NCBI GenBank assembly: GCA_029204225.1
Contig: CM055095.1
Coordinates: 43,196,862 to 43,260,861, forward strand
DNA: 64,000 nucleotides
Source of the DNA: Diphasiastrum complanatum
Lineage: Eukaryota > Streptophyta > Lycopodiopsida > Lycopodiales > Lycopodiaceae
Direction of reading: 5' to 3'
The notes beneath the pieces are model-generated. The model searched no databases, had not been told where the DNA came from, and saw nothing but the letters and a program-made list of their open reading frames with translations. This document shows positions 45,750-60,801 of this stretch, in pieces. The first letter of the stretch is position 1. Each line of letters begins with the position of its first letter. A program made the position numbers and the translations under genes.

Positions 45750-46021
45750 CGGACGGCGCTCAAACAATTGTCATTCTTTCTATAGGAAAGTCATAATCCA
45801 GAAGCTCTGTCAAGTCTGCAAGGTCTGAACATGTATCTCACTTTTAATCTGTTTGGGGAGCATTTCCATCTTGACCCCAATGCTGTCTTATTGAAATTGT
45901 TATCTATGATATCTTGCACGTTCCACTTTTATGGTCACTGAGACTATTTCAAGCACTTACTGGTCAAGTGACTGCTCTGTAACTAGTATCAGTGTCAGAT
46001 TTCACTCTAGCTTTGTCCGAC

Positions 46022-46034
46022 TGGTATCAGAGCC
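46022..46034 (+). promoter_or_regulatory. Copia-type primer-binding site
   Basis: TGGTATCAGAGCC; no coding follows. Confidence 0.65.
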
Positions 46035-46415
46035 TTCGTAATGCTCCAGAAAAAAATAGGTTCCTAAATAGTTGCTTGGTTTTTAAGAAGAAATGAACAG
46101 AGTTTGGGAGGAATTTAGAATCGAAAGCAACCGAAAAACTGGAATAGAATAAAGAAAACAAGAGCTTTTGCATCTATAAAATGGGGCATAGATCTAAAGA
46201 GCCTTTTCCATAAATTCGTTCTGGTGCTTGTACATTGTCAGTAACAAAAACGTGCTTATATCTAAAAGTTGATCTCAAACAAGGAATTTTTTAGAAAATA
46301 GCATTTTTAGGTTTGGCATGTAGCTCTGAGCTTTTAGTATTTCATAGAATCCTGCCCCCAAAAGACTTTATGGATTAGATAATTGGTTTTGTTGGCCCAT
46401 GGTTAGGATACAATG

Positions 46416-47533
46416 TCATCATCTTGTCTTGCTCCCACAAGAGGAGATGATAATCCATTATATCCTTAACATGGGTCAACGTCAAACACCCATTATCTAT
46501 AGACAATGTGTGTCATGGAAATCTTAAAAAAGAAAAAGGAAATAATTTTCAATCTTTTGTTGCACCATCCATGAGTGCTAAGTATTTTCAGGATTCCAAA
46601 ATCCATGATAGCTTCGTATTTTGAAGGCTGAAAATTACACCCAGTCAAATTTGTACACAATAATGAGGTCCCACTTTTATGACCTAAGCGATGGTAATCT
46701 CCAAACTCAGTATAAAACGACGATTCATGTAAGATTCGAGTAGACACACATTATGTGTTTGAGGAGCCTTGCCTTGGCACTAATAGTGCACATCTTACTG
46801 TCAGGCTACAACAATCCATGAAGTGCACCTATGCCATGAATTTATCTTGCCTCAAAGTCTCATAAAAAGTTGTTTAACTCATTCTTTAAGTTAGTGGACG
46901 GGCCTAATGCACTTTATGTCATAAAGTTTGAAGACTTTGATGGAATATTATCCTATCCACATTGAAACCAATGGGCTTTGTGTGGGCATATGCACTTCAT
47001 GTCACAAAGTTCAAGGATTTTTATGGGCATAGTATCCTATATCTACTATGAAGCCCATGGCTTTTGTTGTGCTATAAACACTACATACACAATTGTCCAT
47101 ACATTTTTCATCTCAATATAACAAACTTCATAAGTAGTTGTAAGCAAGAAATATCAATGCAACCCATTAGAGTTGGTCAAAGAGAGCCAAGTCCTTATGC
47201 CTTTCAAAACATCCAACAATAAATTGGCCTTCAACTAGATATAAGCACTTCAAAAAGATCTTTAGAATTTGTCAATGATGAAACACATGACAAGAAGTTT
47301 AATTTGATAAAACAGAGATATCTCAAAAGTCATGTTAGATAAGACCGACTTTACTTTGAGAATCCATCTGGAACTTTAGTCTGTCGACGTTAAGAGAGAT
47401 ACCGTGCTGTGGAAATTCATTCTCTGATATCGAAACAAATCATTTCGAACTGAATAATTTGATATCGTGAAAGATATTAAGTATTAGAGCTTGCGCTATG
47501 ATATAGTAATAAAATTAGGCCCTAAAGAATCAA
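46416..47533. other. Anonymous region, interior of a minus-strand LTR element
   Basis: No gag or pol recognised. About 46,915-46,990 and 47,000-47,070 are an imperfect direct repeat (GCACTT.ATGTCA.AAAGTT, TATCCTAT). The segment to 47,533 would be the leader of the element whose primer-binding site is next to it. Confidence 0.4.
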
Positions 47534-47546
47534 CACTCTGATACCA
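47534..47546 (-). promoter_or_regulatory. Primer-binding site, minus-strand LTR element
   Basis: Plus strand CTCTGATACCA directly before a TGTTGGAAAGAGC LTR start; the reverse complement is TGGTATCAGAG. Confidence 0.75.
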
Positions 47547-48587
47547 TGTTGGAAAGAGCTATGAAAAGATAGGTCGAGTAAGATTCAAATAAAAAGAATT
47601 CGAACGACAAGAATTAAAACTTATCGTGCGCAGCGGAATAAGCTCTCTGTCTCTTTCTCTGTGCATGTCCGCCTATCAATTTCGAACAAAACAATAGTGA
47701 CAAAAATCATGTTCGATCTTATAGTAACTAACTTTGAAATCATTAGTACTACATTGATTACATAACCAAACATTAAGCATTGAATTATCAGACAAATAAT
47801 TAGTCACGAAGAACTACAGAGATGCATACATTCTTATACGAACCTGAACGCAAGAAGAAGATAGATTGATTTAGTATGAAAACGAAATAGATGTAAATGA
47901 GTACAACAAGTTGCAGATTGCAGCTGCGTACTCTAAGCTATCTCTGAGGGACTAAATATAAGTCTGAATTAAGCGCAACTACTGATGACCAGAAGCACAA
48001 TAGCAATCTCTAATCAACTCTAAAAAAATGAGCTAGAATGCTCAAGAGTGTCCAAGCTCGCAAGCTTGAGAGAGAGAATGCTGACTATTCAATACTTGAT
48101 CATTTAAGAACGATATGTGTTTATCTAAGATGATAACAACGTAAAAATATGAACAATTATTTATACTATGAAATAAGATTGTCAAATGTGTCATCCAGTT
48201 GGTTGTGATGTGCTGGCATCCATCCAATTAGGACTTCTCAGAAATTACTTGCTGATTAATGCAAGTCGGTGGCTTCGGTCGTAAACAGTCTGTCTGCAGA
48301 TTTGAACATAAATTGTAACTTTGTAGAAATTAACGTAAACTGTAATGCAAAAAATGTGAAGGTCTTCACCAATGTTATTTCCTTAACATTTGAGGCATCT
48401 GGCATTTTGCAAAAATGTCGAAGTGAGAGAAAATGCTGAAAGACAAAAATCCCGAAGTGCCGACATTGTGAGCTATTTCTGAGTAATTATGCAGACTGTG
48501 TAAAAACATGAAGGCTGCAGGTCTGGATAAGAATTGGACTAAGATTAGAAGGTCGATTAGTCGATTAGTAGGAGAATAGTCCGACAT
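47547..48587 (-). repeat. Probable LTR of a minus-strand copia-type element
   Basis: Starts TGTTGGAAAGAGC at the primer-binding site. Its outer end is not defined but must lie before the gypsy fragment at 48,588, so it is at most about 1.04 kb. No coding inside. Confidence 0.5.
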
Positions 48588-49060
48588 CCCTTTGTCTTAC
48601 CAATGCTCCTGCCACATTCAATCAAATGATGGAACAAATTTTTCGACCTTATCGACGATTTCTGGGAACATTCTTTGATGATATCCTAGTCTTCAATGCT
48701 AATGAAGAAGAACACAAAAGACATCTTGATATCATTTTTAAAACTTTAATGGAAAATTCACTTCTTATTAAGGGAAAAAAAAGTGAATTCTTCCTAGAAG
48801 AGATACATTTCTTAGGACATATGATTTCGAAAGAAGGAATCCAAATGGACCCTTTCAAGATCAAAGCTCTAAAAGATTGGCCAAAACCTAGAAACATTCA
48901 TGAAATTCAATCTTACTATATGAAATTTATTCGACATTTTGCTCATATAGCTTCACCTCTTCATGAACTCACTAAAAAGAGAGTGAAATTCCATTGGAAC
49001 AAGAATGAACAAAATTCTCTGATTCCTTTAAGCACTCCCTTATCACAAGACCCGTCATGA
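48588..49060 (+). pseudogene. Ty3/gypsy reverse-transcriptase fragment
   Basis: From LTNAPATFNQMM through GTFFDDILVFNANEEEH (the F-x-D-D form of the RT catalytic motif), HLDIIFKTL, EIHFLGHMISKEGIQMDPFKIKALKDWPKPRNIHEIQSY and ASPLHELTKK, the standard gypsy RT thumb and connection order. About 155 codons without the rest of pol. It ends abruptly within 30 bp of the CACTA-like terminus at 49,062. Confidence 0.92.
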
Positions 49061-49108
49061 CCACAATAACATATCGCGCACATTTCGACGTGGGAAATCT
49101 CATAATCT

Positions 49109-49400
49109 GTCACAATCCGACACATTGAAATATGACGTCCCAGTAAAAATCCAAAAACCAGAGTTTGGCGGTTGAGAATATGGGCGGCAAACAATTTTTG
49201 AAAGGCACGTCGAAATCCGACATGTCGGATTCTGACATTCAAACGTGGATATCACCTGGCATGGCTTTTCCAAAAAAAAATACGTGTGATCCGATGTGGA
49301 CATCAGAATCCGACGTCCACATCGGCAATCTGAACGCTTGTCCACGGCAACTGGTACCTGTCGTCCAGGCCTGAATGGGCACGGATGTCAGATTCCGATG
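49109..49400. repeat. Subterminal palindromes of CACTA-3
   Basis: Copies of TGTCRGAWTCYGACA at 49,109, 49,208, 49,223 and 49,386, and a longer GTGGACATCAGAATCCGACGTCCAC palindrome-like unit at 49,296-49,320. A further copy is at 51,684-51,698. Confidence 0.8.
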
Positions 49401-49599
49401 TGTTTTGAAGTCTGTTTCATTTTTTGTATTCGCGCGATCCAGCGCCTTCTCTCTCACTCTGATTTTTTGCATGTTAAAACATCTCTGGAGCAATTGAGGG
49501 TGCTTGAAGATCAGTGTTTGAGGTTGGGGCTTGTTTGTTTAGCTTTTTGTTTGTTTGTTTGAGGTTGGTGTTTGCTTGTTTGTTTTGAGAAGAGATAGA

Positions 49600-51420
<1,821 letters not shown>

Positions 51421-52252
51421 AGTGTGTAATACAGTGTTATTTTTTAAATGATTCTGCATGTGACAAAAATATTCAAAAAAAAGAGAGCAAGCGTTTAAAA
51501 AGCGAGCAATTGCACGTTTGCATTTAAGCTTTGAGTGAGTTTCCGGTGAGTTTGTGTTGTTTCAATTTGTTTTATTATTGGAATACGTTATCTAACATAG
51601 TAAAAAATCCTACATGTAACATGTCGACATCTATAAAAAGGAAGTCTCCGACGTCTATCCAACGTCTGTCTGACACGTTTTAATGTCGGATTCTGACGTC
51701 CCAAATTAGGTAAAATAAAAAAAAATTATTCTTGGAGTTGGATTCTTGGAAAAGCGATGTTCATGAATTGTTTTTGAAACAATATTTTTGAGTTGCATTC
51801 AACATTTGGATCAAACAACAACCTAAGCATGAGGTACTTTTCATTCTGAAATTACTTTTCATTCTATATTTTATTGCATTACTTCATGTCTATTATGAAT
51901 GACAATACTTTATTGCATTGCTTTATGCACATCATAAATTTCATTTAGATTTCTATATATGATATTGATTGTTGTTTTGAAATCCGACATTGCACATGGT
52001 TTTAAATTCTTAGTTGGTTATTACGTCAATCCACATCTCAAAATTCGATATTGCAATTTTTAAAAAAACAACATTGCACATATAAAAGCAATGGCAATAT
52101 AGCACGATCATTTGCAATAATAATATATTCATAATATCAATCAATGTATTACAAAATTGCTGCTTTAATGTCACATGAGTCTTTTTAGATCTAACATTAA
52201 CTAAAATTTATAAACCTAATCTACTCGTCGTCGTCGAAGCGAACAAACTACA
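51421..52252. other. CACTA-3 non-coding segment
   Basis: AT-rich; contains one subterminal-type motif (51,684) and ATCCGACATTGC near 51,985. No gene seen. Confidence 0.45.
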
Positions 52253-53279
52253 TTAATATTTAATACTTGATCGTATTAAATAAAATAAAATTGACGCTGG
52301 AATACAAACCACATCCATATGAATACAAAAACTAGTACTTACATTTGGAGGATGACCCTCGCTCTTTAGTTTGTTGACTAATGCGTCGTATGATTCCTTG
52401 AAGGCAAATTCGTATTCCTCCTTAGTTGGCAGACGTCCATAGTCCGCCAACTATCCATGCATTGAATTTAAGTTGAAATTAATTTAGGGCTACGTTGGAG
52501 TAGCTAGTCATAATGCATATTAAAAAATAAAAGCATATGAAATCAAAGATAAACTATAAGAGTAGTGTAAGTTCACTTACCATGCTTGCTGGCAATCCCG
52601 CCCTTCCGCTCGAGCCCAACCTAGGATTGCCTATCCCATGCATCCTAGCAACCGCATCATCTTTCTGGATCTTGTATTAATCTGGTATTCGTTCATCTGC
52701 TTTTACACGGTTCCAATCATTTCTTGAACACCAGGAGGGCTTGGATTGCCCGTCCCTATAAGCTCGTCGTGCCATATCACGATGATACCTAATCCATAAG
52801 CTCATATGCTTATGAATTTCCTTCTCCTCGAATTCCTCTTCTTGTCGAAATTCATCATGAAAGGTACCAATAATCTGTCGTTTATCGGCGGCAGGTTTTT
52901 CGGACCATTTACTAAACAATCTATCACCAAAATGGTGTTGGCATAAAGAATAGAGCCGGACCAAAACCACCCTAAGCCGTTGGCTACCTGAATAAGATTT
53001 TGCTATCCGGAATCTATGAGTTTGTCAACACCTGCTCCCTTTTCTGTTGGGAATTATATTACCTTGAGGATCCACGTCATAATAAGGATTTGTGAATGAC
53101 TCTTCGGTGGGGGCGGGAGCCGCGGCCGTTTGTGAGGGACCACCCTCATCTCGGCTAAGCATACTTTGTAGTTTTGCTTTTTGCTCAGGAGTTAATGATT
53201 CATATAAATTTTTACCATAGTCTCCCGAGCTTTCACCACTGACCCCGACATGATTACTACATTCATAAACATACAATAC
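52253..53279 (-). pseudogene. Transposase_24/TNPA-like gene of CACTA-3, three exons
   Basis: Exon 1 (53,279-53,025): GESSGDYGKNLYESLTPEQK, Pro/Ala-rich tail; the MSG start is one frame off. Exon 2 (52,970-52,581): FSKWSEKPAADKRQIIGTF, EKEIHKHMSLWIRYHRDMAR, GQSKPSWCSRNDWNRV, a TAA at 52,677-52,679, then GIGNPRLGSSGRAG up to a GTAAGT donor. Exon 3 (about 52,450-52,345): ADYGRLPTKEEYEFAFKESY and a GTAAGT donor. The layout fits plant Transposase_24 (En/Spm TNPA/Ptta-type) proteins, thought to bind subterminal repeats. The stop and start shift suggest inactivity. Confidence 0.65.
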
Positions 53280-53519
53280 ATTACAATAGACCCTAATATA
53301 TTGAAATGAAGTAGAAAAGAAAATCAACTACAGAACTTGAATGCATATTGGAGTGGGACTTTCATACTTGTGATAACAAAACAAGAGAGATATGCATTTA
53401 GAGCCTACACCAAGTTGCAAAAGAATCATATAAGCGACAACGTATAAGAATAGTACTATCTAAAAATTAGAACATTTGAATCATACAATAATTTTATGTT
53501 ATTTGTGTTTTGTACTTGT

Positions 53520-53593
53520 GCATATATGCATCACAACGAGATGAATTACATTCAAATCAGTCTAGCGATGATGACACTACTCAAGTTAACAAG
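53520..53593 (+). pseudogene. CACTA-3 TNP2-side first exon
   Basis: Reads HHNE in one phase and SQRDELHSNQSSDDDTTQVNK in the phase that meets a GTAAGT donor at 53,594. It parallels the first exons of CACTA-1 and CACTA-2 and points away from the minus-strand gene ending at 53,279. Confidence 0.5.
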
Positions 53594-53599
53594 GTAAGT

Positions 53600-53963
53600 A
53601 AATTTGAATAATTAGGGAGGCAGAAATGGATTAATAGGATTTAGAGGCTAGGGGACCAACTGGAGTTCCTACACATGTACATTTCTTCATTTCAATAAAG
53701 CAGATTGGTTCTCTTGTGAAATGGATTTATGAATGTCCTTGCTCTCTATCACTTTTCCTCCATCTCTCATGCTTTATTTGTGTTTTGCTACTTGTTGGAT
53801 TTGATTGTTATTAGCATTGCATGTTATTATACTTTTTATGAGGGAGAAAGGGAGAGAGAGAAAGAGTAAGCTATCTTGTTGTAGATCTATGCGTGACAAT
53901 TAACTTCATCTCTTTGATGCTAGATTGATGAAATCTTGGATTGAGGTTAGGCAAGGAAAGAAA
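53600..53963. other. Junction segment before the terminal duplication
   Basis: No coding. A GA-rich patch (53,842-53,867) is present. The base after 53,963 begins the match to window position 1; whether the match extends further left cannot be tested. Confidence 0.5.
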
Positions 53964-54563
53964 CCCACTACATAGATTTCGTCGTATTTGCAGTTTGCAC
54001 ACGTCCCGATTCGGTCTTTTTGGTACTGCTTTAGTGTTGTTACACCAATTGGTAGTATTACTCCAGTAGTCAGGTACTAATTTTACAAATTTTGTACTAT
54101 TTTGGTATTATTTTTGTGTTGTAAAACTCTTGAATACAAAATATTAGTACTACGATAACTTATCGTGTACCAATTTTGATCCTGTTGACTACCTAATTAG
54201 GTTCTTTTATAGTAAGTGTCTCATTTTTATTCTAAAATCTACCAAATAGGTACTATTTAGACTTCTTGTGACAATGTTTTATGCGTAAAACTATTAAATT
54301 AGGTACTTTTTTTTTTATATTTAATTGTGTTCGCAGCTCACATACAATCCTTTGTGGTCTTTTTGGTACTATTTTAGTGGTGCTTACCAATTGGTGGAAT
54401 CTAAGCTTTAGTTACTACCAATATTACAAGATTTGTAATATTTTTGTAATGTTTGTGTGTTTCTGCAACTTTTGAGTACCAACTATTTGAACATATCGTG
54501 TAACAATTTTGATCCTCAGACTACCAATTAAGGTTCTTTATCTTTTTGCATGTGTAGTACTTT

Positions 54564-55226
54564 TGCTAAATTTCACACGTGTGGACTGTCCACTACATGT
54601 ACTTGTGATCTCCTAAGGTGTGTAGATGCACCAAGATCAAGACTAGATTGAGATTCAAGATCAATCTTGAATCCTATGGCAAAAACACACTACTACATGC
54701 ATTCAATCACTTCCAACTCTCACTCACACGTGTGGGAAGTATTCAAAAAATAATCTAAGTAAAAACAAGCTGCTCTCCTCGGGTAGAGAGAGAAAATGCA
54801 TCAAGAGCTCTCAGGTAGAGAGAAAAAGCTAGAAATCCAATAACTCACAAAATCCATGAAATCACTAAATCAATTTTCTATTGGACCTCACAAGATTCCA
54901 CCTCTAAATCCTATTGGACCTCTTAAGCTTCATCAAAAAAAAGCATGACACTTGTCTACACTCTAATTGGCACAAGTTTGGCTCTATTTTGGCTCAATAG
55001 TGGCATTACAAGTGGAAATGGATAATTTGCCATCTATGCCAAATTTGACCCTATCAACATCCTACACCTAAATGCTTGACTATGAGATTCTATGAGACCC
55101 CTATATCAAACATTTTAATTTACTCTACAATTCTCCACACGTGGGAACATCCTCCACACACGTGAGATTCACTTACAAACTTCTATCATAAAAAATACCA
55201 AGCTAGAATTTTGCCAATTTCTCACA
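54564..55226 (-). repeat. Copia-A 3' LTR, second copy
   Basis: Copy of 601-1,263; no difference noticed. Confidence 0.9.
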
Positions 55227-55688
55227 CTCCTCCTCAAAAAAATAGCTTGGAAAGGTACTAGATCACTTGAGAAGTTTGTAGATCTTTTTGAGTGGATCCT
55301 TTGGTATGCATAAGAAGTGAAGATCAGCCAAGGGATCCATCATAGCAGCACCCTCACCATATCCATGATAAGATCTCTTTGGTAGAGATCTCTTGCCAAT
55401 GCCTTTGAAGAGTGCTCCACCAATATGCCACTATTATCATGGGCTTCCTCCATGCTTGATGATGATCTTTGCCTTGAAAGTTCCACTTGCATGATGGATG
55501 CACCATAAATAGAGAAATCTGAGGCTTCCAAGCCTCATAAGGATCATGGAGATCAAGATCATAAGATGTGAAACAATGATGATTATCAAGATTATGCTTT
55601 CTAGCTTGACTAGTCCACATACAATGAACTATATCCATGATGGATCTAATCTTGATATCAAAGACTATCTTGATCTTTTTTAGGCTAG

Positions 55689-57461
55689 TTACTCTCTCAA
55701 GGATGTAAGTGTCCATTTGGATGCTTCACTTAATCTCAAGAGGAGTTTACAATTTGTCTCAAAACATGTGAAAACATGATTTTCAAAAAAGTGAGTACCA
55801 AGCTCAATCTTGTTCTTACTAGAACCAAGAGCATACTTTTGACAATACAATATCTTGCTTTTAGAAATTATTGGAAACACATCTAAGTCAATAATGACAA
55901 GAAACATGTCCATACCATAAGCATCATACAAAACTAGTATAGCTTTTCTTGAACTTTGAGATCCAAAAAATTCAATGAAGCAAGATAGCATTTCAAGCAA
56001 AGGAAGAGAAGCATATATGAATGTGTTGTAGTAGATACAACATGAAATATGCCCCTCTTTGCCATGTAAGGTGAGCCATAAAGACTCGGCCATGCATCTT
56101 GAAGATCTTCTTGAAATCATATGAAGAAGAAACTCCTCCTCACACATTGGCCCCATCATAACTTGAATACCTTCAAAAAGGATAACTTGTGATGCTTCTT
56201 GAGAAGCCTTGATCTCGGCCACTTCCAAGATTGAATCTTCATGCAATATGACATCTCTATTCACCATCACATTTGAAATAGAGAGTGTAAAGACACTAAA
56301 GGCCTCCTTGATGGATGAGTATCCAATCATGATCCATGAGCTTGGATCATCCTTCCTTTTTGTTTCCAAGGGAATATATGCAAAGCAAGCACTACCAAGT
56401 TCACTAAGGTGATCAACCTTAGGCTTCATCTTGAATAAAACTTCATATGGTGCTATTCCTTCAAGAGCTCCAATACTCCTCAAAGCTTTGATCTTCAATG
56501 AGAATTTCTTCTCAACATATGCTTTGAATAATAAGGAATAATCATACACCATAACACTTGAAGAGAGAAGATATGTGCATCTTGTGTAATCCTCCTCCTT
56601 TGAAATATTGGAAATATAAGAAACATCAAGAGAGTTTGCACTCTCACTTGGATTCAGTTTGTAGATGCCTTCAAATCTTGATCCATATGCAAGGATCTCA
56701 CCATCCTTCTTAATCACACAATTGTCAATATTGAAATTGACATCAAAGCCACTATCAAGAAGTTGGCCAATACTTAAGATGTTCTTTGTAAGCTTTGGGA
56801 CAAAAAGAACATTGTTGAGAAAGAGATCTTTAGAAGATGCAAGCTTCAAGAGAATAATCCCTACTCCTTCAATATTGCACTCATGCTTACCTGCAAAGTA
56901 TATGGTCTTCTTGACTCCATCATAAGGCATAATAGATGAAAAAAAGTGCTTGGAGCCACACATATGTGAAGATGCTCCACTATCAATATACCATGAGTCA
57001 TCCTTGTTGAAGGTGGAAGAGGAGAAGCTTGATGCCATAAGAGAGCCTTCTCCATCACTTGCAATATAGTCTTCTTTCTCATTGATGATGTTGGCTTGAT
57101 TGAGTTGATTCTTCTTCTTGAAGCAATTGGTGGCATAATGGCCTTTCTTGCCACAATAAAAGCACTTGATCATCTTCTTCTTGAGATTTGAATTAGAAGC
57201 ATGAGAGGTATCCTCCTCCTCTCCATCTTGGTCTTTAGCTTTGTCATTAGAGAAGTGATGGTGTTGCTTCTTACTCCTCTCTTTGTGCTTGGCAAATAGA
57301 ACTTTGCCATCATCATGATTGAGTGATAGCTTGTCCATCCTCAAGAGTTTGTACTCTTGTCTTGATTCTTCAGAAATAAGCACACTTTGAAGGGCCTCCA
57401 AACTTGGTAGCTCCTCCTTAATAGCATAGGATTGGACAAGGTTGTCATATTCATCTCTCAA
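55689..57461 (-). pseudogene. Copia-A gag/protease/integrase-remnant ORF, second copy
   Basis: 590 codons as at 1,726-3,498, with three amino-acid changes (Thr to Ile near residue 126, Asp to Asn at 270, Leu to Ile near the C-terminus). Zinc knuckle and protease Asp are unchanged; the same deletions of integrase, RT and RNase H. Confidence 0.8.
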
Positions 57462-57925
57462 GCATTGAGAATGACTTGGACTAGCTCACGTTGATTGATT
57501 GAGTCACCAATACATGCAAGCTCCCTATGAATATCCTTGACTCTCAAAACATAATTAGATGCACTCTCATCACTCTTTTGACTACTTTGGAATATTTGAT
57601 TTCTAAGAGTGAGGAGCCTAGAGGTGTTCTTAGCCTCATAGATGGACTTGAGACAATCCCAAGCTTCCTTGGATGTAGAACAATCACCAATCTCCCTCAA
57701 TATCTCATTAGAGACATTCATCTTAATGTAGTGGAGAGCCATCCTAGCTCTCTTCTTGTATTTTTGTACTTCTTGAAGGACTTGAGGCTCCTCCTCAATC
57801 CCAAGTACAATGTCCATCACATCTTGGAGTATCAAGATGGACTCCATCCTCAACTTCCATATTGAATAATTGGAAGTAGACAATCTCTCACTTGGTTGCA
57901 ACAAGTATGAACTCATTGAAGTCAT
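57458..57925 (-). pseudogene. Copia-A gag N-terminal half, second copy
   Basis: Identical protein to 3,495-3,962, with the same frame break at its end. Confidence 0.85.
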
Positions 57926-58679
57926 GTAAAGTGGAGATAAATAAAAGTGATGAACAAAAAATGTTGCTTCTCTCTCACTATAGGATCCAATAATGGTGTG
58001 CTACCATCTCCTATGCAAGATCTTGCAACAAACTGTGAGATGATTCTCACTAGCTATCTCAATCTCTCCAAAACTAGATCTACTTCACATCAAATGATGG
58101 AGTATGAGCAAAGTTAGGATCAAACACTCTTAGCACGTGTGAAACACTAAGAAACCAAATTTGACTCAAATACAATGATATTGCATGAAACAAAATGACT
58201 AAGATCTCAAAACAGTGCCTAGATCACATATTGATGAGATTGGTAAGCATTCAACTGTGATTTTGGATCAAACAAGCAATCTCTTGACCAAACCAAATGT
58301 GTCCACCCAGGTCTAGGTGCCTACCTAACCCTCTTCAAAAGCTTATAACTTTTGATTGGCTCAACCAAATGGAATGAAACTGATTGCAACAGAAACTAGA
58401 CAAAAATAGCTTCAAAACAAGCTATCTAGCAAGATTTTTGGATCAAACATGAAAGATAACTCCAAAACTGAAATTGGATGTTCCTCACATGTGTCTGAGC
58501 ACCTGATTCCGTACAGTACCAGGTCAGACCCAATCAATGTCCTTTTGATCTCTTTTGATCCAAAATTGAACAAGATAGCTAGGAAAATGGGCCTTGACAA
58601 TTTCCAGCTCAAGATTGATGAATAGTTTTCACTCAAATGGATCAAAATGCATGGTAACCTTAGGTAGGCTCTGATACCA

Positions 58680-59341
58680 TGTTGAATTTCACACGTGTGG
58701 ACTGTCCACTACATGTACTTGTGATCTCCTAAGGTGTGTAGATGCACCAAGATCAAGACTAGATTGAGATTCAAGATCAATCTTGAATCCTATGGCAAAA
58801 ACACACTACTACATGCATTCAATCACTTCCAACTCTCACTCACACGTGTGGAAAGTATTCAAAAGTATTCTAAGTAAAAACAAGCTGCTCTCCTCGGGTA
58901 GAGAGAGAAAATGCATCAAGAACTCTCGGGTAGAGAGAGAAAGCTAGAAATCCAATAACTCACAAAATCCATGAAATCACCAAATCAATTTTCTATTGGA
59001 CCTCACAAGGTTCCACCTCTAAATCCTATTGGACCTCTTAAGCTTCATCAAACAAAAGCATGACACTTGTCTACACTCCAATTGGCACAAGTTTGGCTCT
59101 ATTTTGGCTCAATAGTGGCATTACAAGTGGAAATGGATAATTTGCCATCTATGCCAAATTTGACCCTATCAACATCCTACACCTAAATGCTTTACTATGA
59201 AATTCTATGAGACCCCTATATCAAACATTTTGATTTACTCTACAATTCTCCACACGTGGGAACATCCTCCACACATGTGAGATTCACTTACAAACTTCTA
59301 TCATAAAAAATACCAAGCTAGATTTTTGCCAATTTCTCACA
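58680..59341 (-). repeat. Copia-A 5' LTR, second copy
   Basis: Copy of 4,717-5,378, abutting the primer-binding site at 58,664-58,679. Confidence 0.9.
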
Positions 59342-60623
59342 CTTTGGTACTATATGATGCTTTGATACTTTGGTACTACCTTTATATGATGCTTTGGTAC
59401 TACTTGCAGGTACTTTCTACCTTCTTGGTACTACCTATGCCTGTGTATGATACTTTGGTACTACATGTATATGAGGCTTTGGTACTACCTGCAAGTACTT
59501 TCTACCTTCCTGGTACTACCCATGTACGATACTTTGGTACTACCTGTATATGATGCTTTGGTACTACCTGTAGGTATTTTCTACCTTTTTGGTACTACTT
59601 GTGTATAATACTTTGGTACTACCTATATATGATGCTTTGAAACTACCTGTAGGTACTTTTTACCTGTAACACAATAAGACTTCTTGAATATAGATCAGTG
59701 GTAATGAGAATCCTCCTTAAGTTCACTTTGAAGATGTTAACAATGACTTTAATGCAGAAGGAATCTTTAAGAAGGTTCGAGTGAACCAACATTGTCTTGA
59801 ACTGCACCAGTGTTGGGTACTAATTTTACATATTTTGTATTGTTTTGGTACTATTTCTGTGTTGGTGAAACACTTAATATAAAAGATTCGCACTGCAAGA
59901 ACTTATCGTAAACCAATTCCAATCCTACTGACTACCAAATTAGGTCTTTTATACTAAGTCTCTAAGTTTTATTTTAAAATCTACCAAATAGGTACTATTT
60001 AGATTTCTCGTGACCATATTTTACGCATAAAACTACAAAAATTAGGTACTTTTTTCTTTATATTTATTTGTGTTCGTAGCTCACATACAATCCATTGTGA
60101 TCTTTTTGGTACTATTTTAGTGTTGTTTACCAATTGGTGGAATCTAAGCTCTAGGTACTACCAATTTTACAAAATTTGTACTATTTTTGTAATGTTTACG
60201 TGTTCCTGAGTCTTTAGAGTACCAAAGATTGGTACTATTTGAACCTATTGTGTAACAATTTTGATCCTCCGGGACTACCAATTAAGGTTTTTGTACTTTT
60301 TGCATGTTTAGTACTTTTGTACTATTAGATGTTTTTGTACTTTGGTACTATAAGATGCTTTGGTACTTTGGTCCTACCTGTTAGTACCTTCCACCGCTCA
60401 GGTACTTTGTTGCTATAAGAAGCTTTTAAACAGCACTTTGATGTGCAGTGAGGGGGCTTGAAACCACTTATGTCGTGTAACACGATAAGACTTCTTGAAT
60501 ATAGATCAATGGTAATGAAAATACTCCTCCACTTTGAAGATGTTAACAATGACTTTAATGTAGAAGGAATCTTTAAGAAGTTTCGAGTGAACCAACAATT
60601 TATTGAGTTAAACCAGTGTGTTT
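59342..60623. repeat. GGTACT minisatellite and tandem units, second copy
   Basis: Copy of 5,379-6,660. Confidence 0.85.
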
Positions 60624-60679
60624 CTCAGTGTATCTTGAAATATAATTATAATTTATGACGTTGTTTCAGCAGATTTTGT

Positions 60680-60801
<122 letters not shown>

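Larger units (their letters stand above)
45012..46415 (+). repeat. 1.4 kb dispersed repeat, copy 2
   Basis: Direct partner of 12,744-14,133. TGGTATCAGAGCC at 46,022-46,034 is a full copia-type primer-binding site, preceded by GTCCGAC and no exact CA LTR end; the leader follows to 46,415. Neither copy retains gag or pol. Confidence 0.75.
54564..59341 (-). mobile_element. Copia-A, second copy
   Basis: Same LTRs, primer-binding site (58,664-58,679), purine tract (55,227-55,242) and flanks as 601-5,378. It shares the LTR-LTR differences and the gag frameshift, so it arose by duplication of the region and not by a separate insertion. Confidence 0.93.
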
